From NCBI GenBank assembly GCA_964645625.1, contig CAZYAI010000002.1, forward strand, positions 1 to 64,000: a DNA stretch of 64,000 nucleotides, in the 5' to 3' direction. Source of the stretch: AB-137-C09 sp964645625 (GTDB lineage Bacteria; Pseudomonadota; Zetaproteobacteria; Mariprofundales; Mariprofundaceae). Below are positions 26,001 through 32,911 of this stretch, in pieces. A model generated the notes under the pieces. The model did not search any database. It was not told where the DNA came from and saw nothing but the letters and a program-made list of their open reading frames with translations. Position numbers and translations under genes: made by a program. Numbering within the stretch: the first letter of the stretch is position 1; each line of letters begins with the position of its first letter.

Positions 26001-26313
26001 GCAAGAGGAATTCCTCTCTCAGATTATCACACGGCTGAATGAGGTGTTTATTGCTGATGAGCTTTCGGATAAAGATATGGTCAACTATGCCTATACCATT
26101 CGAGATAAGCTTAGTGAAAATGTACGCGTTATGAATCAGATTCAAAACAATACGGCTGAACAAGCGATGCTTGGCGATTTTTCCAAAGCTATTGATGATG
26201 CAATCATTGATAGCAGTGATGTTCATCAGAACCTGATGATGCAAATTTTATCTGACCCTAATCGGGGATCTGCATTTGCTCGCGTTATATTTGATATGCT
26301 AAAGGCGGTTTGA
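23059..26313 (+). CDS. hsdR: Type I restriction endonuclease subunit HsdR
   Basis: 1084 residues. The N-terminal nuclease domain has the PD-(D/E)XK pair IDLVLFVNGLPVATLELKS (about 160-180). The SF2 translocase follows, with Walker A HSAGSGKS (about 336-343), DEAH (about 452-455) and FTATPKTKT (about 513). The C-terminal helical region should dock on the methylase. HsdR translocates and cleaves unmodified DNA when assembled with HsdM2S. An AAGGGGAG site precedes the ATG. It is separated from hsdMS by the toxin-antitoxin block but is on the same strand. The stop is only 12 bp before the right direct repeat, so the island ends with this gene. Confidence 0.96.
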   Translation: MGKANELTFQNDMIRQLIANGWLLGKPENYNRELALYEEDLLGFVQDTQPEQWEKYCKLYPNNPEQKLLACVAHQLDKADPNAAHKEMRTFGTLGVLRHPIKDRGARFSLCQFKPEHDLNPDTLARYQQNRLRVLPELVYSPWATDEHQAETGMRAKKWRIDLVLFVNGLPVATLELKSAFKQAVENAIKQYKTTRFAIDPITKKREPLLTFKRGALVHFAVSQYEVYMATKLEGTNTFFLPFNKGTKDGGAGNDVPEDVNQYATDYLWNEVLLPENLLNILSRFVHLHIEEKEDWQGKRFKEETLIFPRYHQWDVVKKLIEDAKENGVGQKYLIQHSAGSGKSNSIAWTAHQLSSLYDENGDKQFHSVIIVTDRTVLDDQLQDTIYQFEHVDGVVGRINRNDGEGSKSEQLAKALECAQPIIIVTIQTFPFVLQAIEHHTNLQARHYAVIADEAHSSQTGSTARQLKEVLMMGGKEHAPLDADEVLSSEDILDAAVASRRASANLSYFAFTATPKTKTLELFGRLPNPHEPPSKENLPAAYHVYSMRQAIEEGFILDVLKHYTNYKVAYNLAQKIQGQDQEVDSKKAKVKLNQWVRLHDYNIAQKVQVIVEHFKDNVMGLLGGQAKAMVVTSSRKEAVRYKLALDKYIQEKGYQKIHAMVAFSGEVAFNEKDPNAASLLGEKFTEPSMNPNLKGRDMRKAFDSDDYQVMIVANKFQTGFDQPKLCAMYVDKKLGGVECVQTLSRLNRTYPSKAETGTFVLDFFNEPEDILESFQPYYQTAELADVSDPNLIFELFEKLRASGIFTWQEVEQFCQAFFVKNKSNAAIANICKPAVQRWQQRYTSALDALKQAKDMFERSKKTGDPVLIANAEKSFKDCKTEKDALDIFKKDLGTFVRFYEFMSQIVDYDDKDLEKLSLYARNLRPMLRETLVEDDDIDLNSVVLSHYRLSAIRQQDLLMEAEGNYGLEPGEGLGSGTPKDKQEEFLSQIITRLNEVFIADELSDKDMVNYAYTIRDKLSENVRVMNQIQNNTAEQAMLGDFSKAIDDAIIDSSDVHQNLMMQILSDPNRGSAFARVIFDMLKAV

Positions 26314-26325
26314 TGACATACCTAA

Positions 26326-26380
26326 GCTAGGTGCAGATTGGATTCATCACAGCGAATCCAGCGCGCATTAAGACCTCTGC
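26326..26380. repeat. Right direct repeat (att-like) of the restriction island
   Basis: 53 of 55 positions match 16260-16314. It encodes a second copy of the PEPCK-like C-terminus (LGADWIHHSESSAH, stop) without the rest of the gene. What follows (CACCACCGTGATTTTTTTCG) is probably the original downstream sequence of that gene. Confidence 0.9.
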
Positions 26381-26466
26381 ACCACCGTGATTTTTTTCGC
26401 GAATCAAGGTAAAGTCGGGGCTGAAACCCCACTTTTAGTCGGTGTGGGACAAACAGGGAGGTCACG

Positions 26467-28995
26467 ATGCATATGCCGATAAAAGCACTCATGGCTTTGC
26501 TGTTACTGCTCACGGTAGGCTTTTTACTCTACCTTCCAGAAGATGAGGCTGAGCAGCCGCAGCAAGCAAAGGCAGTCCATGTAACGCCACAGCAAACATT
26601 GGTGGTCAAGCCCTCCCCTGATACCCACGTACCAAGTCAAGCTGATGTTCCCGAGACAGCCACTGGTAAGCCCCAGCCAGCGACAATTCCTGAGCAAGCT
26701 GTTGCTAAAGCTCAATTGCCGACAAGCGTAGAGGCAGTCACGGGCTGGTTATCGCTCTTTCCAAAGTACGATCTGCTGTGTCGCCCTGGGGAACATTTGC
26801 AGCTTACGGTGAAACGCCAATCGTTTGGCATGGATAAGAAGGGTATTGCGCTCAAAGATGGCGTAGTGTGGAAGAGTTCTGCACCTGCGGTTGCTACAGT
26901 CGATCACGGTACTGTGCGCTGCCATAACGCTGGGATCACCACATTACTTGTACAGTCCGATGGATTAAGCCTGCGGCGAATCGTGCGGGTGTTCGATGAA
27001 TCGGTGCAACTGAAGCTTGGCATTATTTATCCACGTCCAGGGGACGCTTTGCCAGTTGGCATAGCCTCCTTTGTGTTTATTGAGTTTCAGACGGCTGATG
27101 GACTCACACAGCGTGTTCGCCCAGATAGCATTCAAAGTTCCGATACGTTCGTGGCAAAGGCTTTGTCTGGCGTTGGCAAAAGATTACCGAGCGTGTTGGG
27201 GGTACAGGAAGGCAGTGCCCGAATCACTGGCTATTGGCATGGTCAGCAGGCTAGCAAAGATTTGCGTGTGGTGCCGCGTGACAAGATCCACAAGATGAGA
27301 ATCCTTTGGCGGGGGCGAATACCACCGAACCCCCTGAATCTACTGCTCAGTTCTGATCGCGAATACCTTGAGGTCAGTAGTATTCCGTTGCCTATCGATG
27401 CCTCCCAAGTGATGTGGACAATCGAGCCTTCTGATGTGGTTCGCATTGAGCAAGCGGCTGATTCGCAAGATCACGTTACCGCCAATCGCTGGCAGATTGT
27501 GCCACTTCGAGTGGGCGAAGCCACAGTGACACTCCATGTCGCTAATCTGACGCAGCAGCTTAAATTGCGAATCCTAGACGCAGAATCGGTGGATTATGAG
27601 TTGCAATTGCTGCCTGTTGAGCAGCAGACGATTCGGGTTGGGGATGTCGTCCCGTTGACGCTATTTCGCCAACAACAAGGGCAGACAATCGATCTGAGGG
27701 AAAAACTGGATGGCGCAGTGCAATGGCGTGTTTCTGACCCATCGGTGCTGGCACTGATGAATACGGACGAAGGGGTTGCGCTGCGCGCTCTGGCTATGGG
27801 AGCGGCGACGGTTACGGTGAATGATGGAAGAAAATCAGCATCATTAAGCCTGGAAGTCACGGCCAAGCCTGTCTCTATTTCACCAGGTAGATATCCTATC
27901 AGTGTTCCCGTGGGTGGCAGCATTGATGCGATATATGATCTCGATTTTAACATTCATTACTCGGATGGGTTTAACAACGATATGATTGACTTTACCCCCA
28001 GGTGGCTAGCTCCTGTTCATTACCAAAGCCGAACCCCCGAGATTTTCATTGTTGAAGGCGCAAACATTTACAATTATGCCCTGCGCGCCATCAGTGCTGG
28101 TAACGGTAAGTTGGAGATCGATTTTGCTGGCGTGAAAGCAGTGGTCAATGTTGATGTGAGATCGGATAACAGACCTGTTGAGCTGAGGTTCATGAGAGGG
28201 CATAAGGCATTTTCTCTTGGCAAAAAAGATTATCTTTTCATGATGCTTGTCTATGCCGATGGCAGTCAGCACCGTCCCTCTCTTGAAGATGACATCAGTA
28301 TTCAATCCTCTGCCCCTGATGTGCTGATGGTCGACAGGGTGAGGCGAGCTTACGCCATCGCTACGGGCTATGCGACGATTACCGCGCATCATCGCCCCAG
28401 TGGTCTCTCTGTCAGTCATACCTATGAGGTGCGTGGGCAGTCGCCTGAACGGCTGTTGATCGACAAGACGCATATCATCTTGCCCTCAGGGGCGTTCTAT
28501 TTCATGCCGAATATTTGGGCTGAATATGCCGATGGCAGCAGAGAAAAGGTGAATGAACGCATTTATTTCAGTTCGCCAGGACTCGACCCCCTACGGCATC
28601 CGCTGCTAGGCTCCCTCAATGCTTCAGGGAGGGGGTTTTTCGCATACGGCAACCTTGCAAAGATCACCCCGATCACGGCTCACCTTGGCGCGACTACTGC
28701 CCAGTTTACGGTTGAGATTCGTGATTCGGTGCGGGCTGAAGGGATTGATTGTGGTTTAGAACCCTATTTCCAGATGGCGGTGAATGAGCAACGCTCGTTC
28801 TTCTGCTACCTTCAATACCGTGACCCCCTGATTCGCCGGCGTGCAACGGGTGTACAGGCACAAAGCAGTGATCCGTTTGTGCTCTCGGTGCAGCGAGAAA
28901 AAATTATAGCACTTCATGCTGGTCATGCCACGCTTTCTATGCTTGCCGAAGGAATACAGCAGCAAGTGGAAATTGATGTGTACACGTCGCCCTGA
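26467..28995 (+). CDS. Membrane-anchored protein with bacterial Ig-like (Big_2) repeats
   Basis: 842 residues; GGGAGG lies upstream of the ATG. The N-terminus has a single hydrophobic segment (ALMALLLLLTVGFLLYLP, about 7-24), an uncleaved anchor or signal peptide, then a Pro/Gln-rich linker to about residue 90. The remainder is beta-rich with repeated motifs of Big_2/BACON type: WKSSAPAVATVDHG, WRVSDPSVLALMNTDEG, IQSSAPDVLMVD, SSDPFVLSV, each followed by a GxATVT-like strand (AGITTLLVQ, MGAATVTV, TGYATITA, AGHATLSM). It is probably an extracytoplasmic structural or adhesive protein. No catalytic domain or sortase signal is seen. It sits directly outside the right island repeat. Confidence 0.75.
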   Translation: MHMPIKALMALLLLLTVGFLLYLPEDEAEQPQQAKAVHVTPQQTLVVKPSPDTHVPSQADVPETATGKPQPATIPEQAVAKAQLPTSVEAVTGWLSLFPKYDLLCRPGEHLQLTVKRQSFGMDKKGIALKDGVVWKSSAPAVATVDHGTVRCHNAGITTLLVQSDGLSLRRIVRVFDESVQLKLGIIYPRPGDALPVGIASFVFIEFQTADGLTQRVRPDSIQSSDTFVAKALSGVGKRLPSVLGVQEGSARITGYWHGQQASKDLRVVPRDKIHKMRILWRGRIPPNPLNLLLSSDREYLEVSSIPLPIDASQVMWTIEPSDVVRIEQAADSQDHVTANRWQIVPLRVGEATVTLHVANLTQQLKLRILDAESVDYELQLLPVEQQTIRVGDVVPLTLFRQQQGQTIDLREKLDGAVQWRVSDPSVLALMNTDEGVALRALAMGAATVTVNDGRKSASLSLEVTAKPVSISPGRYPISVPVGGSIDAIYDLDFNIHYSDGFNNDMIDFTPRWLAPVHYQSRTPEIFIVEGANIYNYALRAISAGNGKLEIDFAGVKAVVNVDVRSDNRPVELRFMRGHKAFSLGKKDYLFMMLVYADGSQHRPSLEDDISIQSSAPDVLMVDRVRRAYAIATGYATITAHHRPSGLSVSHTYEVRGQSPERLLIDKTHIILPSGAFYFMPNIWAEYADGSREKVNERIYFSSPGLDPLRHPLLGSLNASGRGFFAYGNLAKITPITAHLGATTAQFTVEIRDSVRAEGIDCGLEPYFQMAVNEQRSFFCYLQYRDPLIRRRATGVQAQSSDPFVLSVQREKIIALHAGHATLSMLAEGIQQQVEIDVYTSP

Positions 28996-29005
28996 CAACA
29001 ATAAC

Positions 29006-29195
29006 GGGCTTCCCTTTTAAGACGGGACGCGCACGTACACGACAAGACCACCATGTAGGTTGAGGTTGAGGCACGAAACCCAACAAAGGAGCATCGCCTA
29101 AATAACGTATTGTTGTTTTAAAGTTAGGTTTCGTACCTCAACCTACGATGTCACGCATATCCATATTGCTTTTGTCCCGTCTTAAACGGAAAACC
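29006..29195. mobile_element. Complete 190-bp miniature inverted-repeat element with target duplication
   Basis: Left end GGGCTTCCCTTTTAAGACGG, right end CCCGTCTTAAACGGAAAACC. Facing copies of the GTAGGTTGAGGTTGAGG and GTACCTCAACCTAC motifs lie inside. CAATAAC occurs directly left (28999-29005) and right (29196-29202), consistent with a target duplication of 7-8 bp. It fills most of the gap between the Ig-like gene and vapC. Confidence 0.88.
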
Positions 29196-29228
29196 CAATA
29201 ACGCAGCAATTCTCATGATGGAGTGTTG

Positions 29229-29639
29229 CTACAGAGCTTCATTCACCCAATTTTCTAGGCGTAAACCAGGTACCTGCTCAAACTCACGAACGTTGTTGGT
29301 GACCAGAATCAATCCCATTGCCCGTGCATGCCCCGCAATCATCATATCATAGGGCCCGATTGGGCGACCGACTCGATACAGTTCGGCACGCAACTGACCA
29401 AAGTGTTCAGCAGCATGGCTATCGAAAGGTAACGTCTCAAGTCGCGCCGCAAGCCCTTCAATATCGCCCAGATTTCGCTCTACCTGCGCTGACCGCTCAG
29501 CACCGAAAATCAATTCCCCCAAGGTCACCGATGAGATAGCCATCTGCCCTTGGTGTCGCTTGAATGCTTCGCGAACCTGCTGAGGGCGATTTTTGATTGT
29601 ATAAATGACGATGTTGGTATCTAACATATATTTCAACAT
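29229..29639 (-). CDS. vapC: VapC family PIN-domain ribonuclease toxin
   Basis: 136 residues. PIN acidic residues are in MLDTNIVIY (D7), VTLGELIFGAERS (E43), GPYDMMIAGHA (D98) and VTNNVREF. Total length is typical. VapC toxins are Mg2+-dependent endoribonucleases, many cutting tRNA or 23S rRNA. vapB lies upstream with a 2-nt gap, the standard order. Confidence 0.93.
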   Translation of the reverse strand: MLKYMLDTNIVIYTIKNRPQQVREAFKRHQGQMAISSVTLGELIFGAERSAQVERNLGDIEGLAARLETLPFDSHAAEHFGQLRAELYRVGRPIGPYDMMIAGHARAMGLILVTNNVREFEQVPGLRLENWVNEAL

Positions 29640-29641
29640 GG

Positions 29642-29878
29642 TTACAAGACTTCGCGCAGTTGATCCTCAGGTTGCAAACGTTCACACATAAAGTCATCGG
29701 AAACGCCAACGTCATCAAACCAAACATCCCACGAGCTGTTGGCTGGCGTAATGATGCGGGTGTTACCAATGGCGACCACATCCACTTCGCGAATAGATTC
29801 AGGTAAGGCGACAGCCTTGGGAAGCCGTACCGCCTGCGTTTGGTTACTTTTAAACAGGGTTGTATGAGCAGTTGTCAT
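29642..29878 (-). CDS. vapB: VapB family antitoxin (AbrB/MazE-type)
   Basis: 78 residues from ATG 29878; the longer frame from 29974 lacks a ribosome binding site and family similarity, whereas GGAGG precedes 29878. TTLFKSNQTQAVRLPKAVAL is the swapped-hairpin AbrB-type DNA-binding domain of VapB; the acidic C-terminus (SWDVWFDDVGVSDDF) should block the VapC active site. The pair probably represses its own promoter upstream of 29880. Confidence 0.92.
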   Translation of the reverse strand: MTTAHTTLFKSNQTQAVRLPKAVALPESIREVDVVAIGNTRIITPANSSWDVWFDDVGVSDDFMCERLQPEDQLREVL

Positions 29879-29926
29879 CTTTAAGCCTCCAGATGTATTG
29901 AAATCCAGTTGATGAGTACGGCATTT

Positions 29927-29996
29927 TGTCGCACAGCGCGTCAAAAAACCACGTTCGTTTATTGTGTGAGTCACACCAGCATATTAAGGCTAAACC
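29927..29996. repeat. Diverged dispersed repeat upstream of vapBC
   Basis: About 65 bp around CCACGTTCGTTTATTGT with GTCACACCA resembles 34402-34470, in the mgtE-rpsO intergenic region, in the same orientation. The exact 17-nt core is shared and the flanks are partly similar. Confidence 0.5.
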
Positions 29997-30104
29997 TAAT
30001 TTAGTTGTTGAATATATCAACTGTATATACAAAGGGGCGGATGATGCTGTGTTAGCAATGCCCACCTCATAAAAAAGCAGCAAGGACAAAGCCCTTCCTC
30101 ATTT

Positions 30105-30187
30105 GGCTTCCCTTTTAAGATGGGACGCAGGTACACGACAAGACCACCATGTAGGTTGGGTTGAGGCACGAAACCCAACAAAGGAGC
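30105..30187 (+). repeat. Left half of a miniature element
   Basis: It begins GGCTTCCCTTTTAAGATGGG and ends CACGAAACCCAACAAAGGAGC, with GTAGGTTGGGTTGAGGCACG inside. No right end is present. It is most similar to the left half of the 29006 element. The rest of the gap 29997-30364 holds only the palindromes listed next. Confidence 0.8.
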
Positions 30188-30271
30188 TATCTTCATTCAA
30201 CGCAATCAAGTGCCATCGTGAATATGGCTGCTTTTGCCATTCTTGGGTAAATTCTTAGTATCGCTGCGCAG

Positions 30272-30317
30272 AATCATAACATGATTGTATGATTCCCTTA
30301 GCACGGATGATTCGTGC
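30272..30317. promoter_or_regulatory. Palindromes upstream of maeB
   Basis: AATCATA (30272-30278) and TATGATT (30288-30294) are inverted 7-bp arms 9 bp apart. GCACG (30301-30305) and CGTGC (30313-30317) form a second inverted pair 7 bp apart. Either could be an operator or leader structure for maeB. Confidence 0.35.
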
Positions 30318-30364
30318 TATTTGTTCCACGAAACCTCCCTACGTTTCAATATAAAGGCAGACCC

Positions 30365-32629
30365 ATGAGCAGTACAACCGACCAAGACGCATTTGATTAT
30401 CACAGCAAACCTAAGCCAGGTAAAATCTCGGTTCATGCTAGCAAACCGTGTATTACGCAGCGCGATTTGTCGTTGGCGTACACCCCTGGTGTTGCTGCGC
30501 CGTGCTTGGCGATTGCCGACGACCCATCGCTTGCCGATGAATATACTTCCCGCGCCAATCTGGTCGGGGTCATCAGCAACGGCACAGCCGTATTAGGCTT
30601 GGGCGATATTGGCGCATTGGCTGGTAAGCCCGTGATGGAAGGCAAGGGCGTGTTATTTAAACGCTTTGCTGACATTGATGTGTTTGATATTGAGTTGGAT
30701 GAAAAAGATCCGATGGCGTTGGTGGATACCATTGCCCGCATGGAACCTACCTTCGGCGGTATCAACCTAGAAGACATCAAAGCACCTGAATGTTTTATTA
30801 TTGAAGAAGAGCTAAAAAAACGTGTGAACATTCCTGTCTTACATGATGACCAGCATGGCACGGCAGTGATTATGGCAGCCGCCTTCCTTAACGCATTACA
30901 GCTTCAAAACAAGCTGGTTGCTGAGGTGAAAGTGGTGTGCTTGGGTGCAGGCGCGGCGGGTTTTGCTTGCATGAAGTTGATTGAACAACTGGGCGTGCCG
31001 CGTGAACACATTCTGTTCCTTGACCGTAAAGGGGTGATTTACGAAGGGCGTGGCGATGACTTCCCTCCCCATAAGGCTTATTTTGCCTCTGCCCACAGCG
31101 AACGCACACTGGAAGATGCGATGTGTGGCGCAGATGTGTTTATTGGTCTTTCTCAAGGTAATATGGTGTCGCCAGAGATGTTGCTAAGCATGGCAGAGCG
31201 TCCAGTCGTGTTTGCGATGGCGAACCCGACACCAGAAATCCCTTATGATGTCGCGATGCGTACACGCAACGATCTGATTATGGCAACGGGACGTTCCGAT
31301 CACCCCAACCAAGTCAACAATGTACTGGGCTTTCCCTTCTTATTCCGTGGTGCGTTGGATGTGCGGGCGACGACCTTTAATGAAGAAATGAAGCTTGCTG
31401 CCGTGTACGCACTGGCGGATTTAGCGCGTCAGGATGTGCCAGATTCGGTGTTGGAAGTGTATGGTGAAGCATCACTCTCCTTTGGCCCTAAATACATTTT
31501 GCCAAAACCCTTTGACCCTCGCCTGATTGAGGTGGTTCCGTTGGCGGTAGCGCAGGCTGCTACGCGTACAGGTGTTGCCCGCAAACCATTGCAGGACGAT
31601 AAATCTTATACCGATGAATTACGCGAACGGATTGATCAATCACGCACCTTTATGCGCTTCGTGATTCAAAAAGCGAAAAAACATCCTTTGCGCTTGGTAT
31701 TGCCTGAAGGCGATGACAGTACGACGATTCGTGCCGCAGCCATGATGCGCGATGAAGGCGTGGCGATTCCAACGCTTATTGGTCACGCTGACATCATTCA
31801 AGAGGAGGCGAAAGCCATAGGCGTGACGCTTGAGGGGGTGCAGATTATTGATCCACGCCTAGAACGGACGCGGCTAGAAGACTTTGCTGGTGCTTGGTAC
31901 CTTGACCGTAAACGTCAGGGGGTGCTGCCGCATAAGAGCGTAGAAACCTTGCGTTATAACCCCAATCTGCTCGGGGCTGTCATGGTGCGGCAAGGTTTTG
32001 CTGATGGCATGCTTTCTGGGCGTACAACCCATTACGGCGATACTTTAAGCCCGATCCTCAAAGTGTTGGGGCATGATAATAACGGCAAACGCCATCACGT
32101 TTATGGTATGTATGTCATGATGATGGAAAATCAGGCTTATTTCTTTGCCGATTGTACGGTGAATGTGGATATGAACGCCGAAGAGCTGGCGGAACTTGCG
32201 GTACTTACAGCCAAGGCGGCGCGTTCGCTGGGTTGCCCAGCACGGGTTGCGATGCTTTCGTTCTCTAACTTTGGCAGCAGCCAACATGCGGGCTCGCGCA
32301 CGGTTGCTGAGGCAGTGAAAATTTTACATCGCGATCATCCAGATTTGGAAGTGGATGGTGAAATGCAGGCGGATACCGCTGTTAATGCTGCAATTTTGAA
32401 TAGCTTCCCCTTCAGTCACCTCAAGAGTCCTGCCAATGTACTTATCTTCCCCACCATGCAAGCAGGTAATATTGCGTGTAAATTACTGCATGAACTTGGT
32501 GGTGGTACGGCAATTGGCCCAGTGTTGCTGGGTTTGCCACAGCAAGTGCATGTACTCCACACAGGAGCCAGTGCCGAAGACATGCTCAATATGGCAGCCA
32601 TTGCCGCAGCTCGTCACATGGCTGATTAA
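30365..32629 (+). CDS. maeB: NADP-dependent malic enzyme with phosphotransacetylase-like domain
   Basis: 754 residues from ATG 30365 (AAAGG 8 nt upstream); the upstream in-frame start at 30314 lies in the leader. The N-terminal malic domain has the YTPGVAAPC motif and catalytic region; the NAD(P)-binding domain has LGAGAAGFACMKL. From about residue 430 it carries a phosphate acetyltransferase-like domain (LPEGDDSTTIRAA, LSFSNFGSSQHAGS), as in MaeB. In MaeB this second domain is regulatory, for example in acetyl-CoA sensing, rather than catalytic. The reaction is malate to pyruvate plus CO2 with NADPH. It stands alone. Confidence 0.95.
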   Translation: MSSTTDQDAFDYHSKPKPGKISVHASKPCITQRDLSLAYTPGVAAPCLAIADDPSLADEYTSRANLVGVISNGTAVLGLGDIGALAGKPVMEGKGVLFKRFADIDVFDIELDEKDPMALVDTIARMEPTFGGINLEDIKAPECFIIEEELKKRVNIPVLHDDQHGTAVIMAAAFLNALQLQNKLVAEVKVVCLGAGAAGFACMKLIEQLGVPREHILFLDRKGVIYEGRGDDFPPHKAYFASAHSERTLEDAMCGADVFIGLSQGNMVSPEMLLSMAERPVVFAMANPTPEIPYDVAMRTRNDLIMATGRSDHPNQVNNVLGFPFLFRGALDVRATTFNEEMKLAAVYALADLARQDVPDSVLEVYGEASLSFGPKYILPKPFDPRLIEVVPLAVAQAATRTGVARKPLQDDKSYTDELRERIDQSRTFMRFVIQKAKKHPLRLVLPEGDDSTTIRAAAMMRDEGVAIPTLIGHADIIQEEAKAIGVTLEGVQIIDPRLERTRLEDFAGAWYLDRKRQGVLPHKSVETLRYNPNLLGAVMVRQGFADGMLSGRTTHYGDTLSPILKVLGHDNNGKRHHVYGMYVMMMENQAYFFADCTVNVDMNAEELAELAVLTAKAARSLGCPARVAMLSFSNFGSSQHAGSRTVAEAVKILHRDHPDLEVDGEMQADTAVNAAILNSFPFSHLKSPANVLIFPTMQAGNIACKLLHELGGGTAIGPVLLGLPQQVHVLHTGASAEDMLNMAAIAAARHMAD

Positions 32630-32642
32630 GCCTTTGGTGGTG

Positions 32643-32664
32643 CGCGCCCCTAGATCGGGGCGCG
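32643..32664 (+). terminator. GC-rich hairpin after maeB
   Basis: CGCGCCCC and GGGGCGCG form an 8-bp stem with a 6-nt loop, 14 nt after the maeB stop. The T tract that follows is poor, so its role as terminator is only likely. Confidence 0.5.
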
Positions 32665-32680
32665 TACGCTTCGTTTAATC

Positions 32681-32778
32681 GGGCTGCCTGTTTAAGACGG
32701 GACAAAAGCAATATAGATATGCGTGACACCGTAGGTTGGGCTTGTCGTGTACATGCGTCCCGTCTTAAAAGGGAGGCC
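32681..32778. mobile_element. 98-bp deleted miniature element with target duplication
   Basis: Both outer ends are present (GGGCTGCCTGTTTAAGACGG and CCCGTCTTAAAAGGGAGGCC), but the centre is shortened to a single GTAGGTTGGG. GTTTAATC flanks it on both sides (32673-32680 and 32779-32786), an 8-bp direct repeat that is good evidence for insertion as a unit. Confidence 0.88.
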
Positions 32779-32790
32779 GTTTAATCCGAT

Positions 32791-32872
32791 ATCCAGTCTT
32801 GCATCCGTTCACTCCGTCATGCCGCACTCGATGCGGTATTGCGGATCAAGTCCGCAATGACGTATTATTACT
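32791..32872. repeat. REP-like dispersed repeat
   Basis: An inverted arrangement of the units ATGCCGCACTCGATGCGGTA and GCGGATCAAGTCCGCAATGA, the same family as at 1252 and 41003. It lies between maeB and the mgtE stop. Confidence 0.75.
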
Positions 32873-32911
32873 CAAAAAGTTACGTATAAAACCATGCGTG
32901 CGTCACATCAG

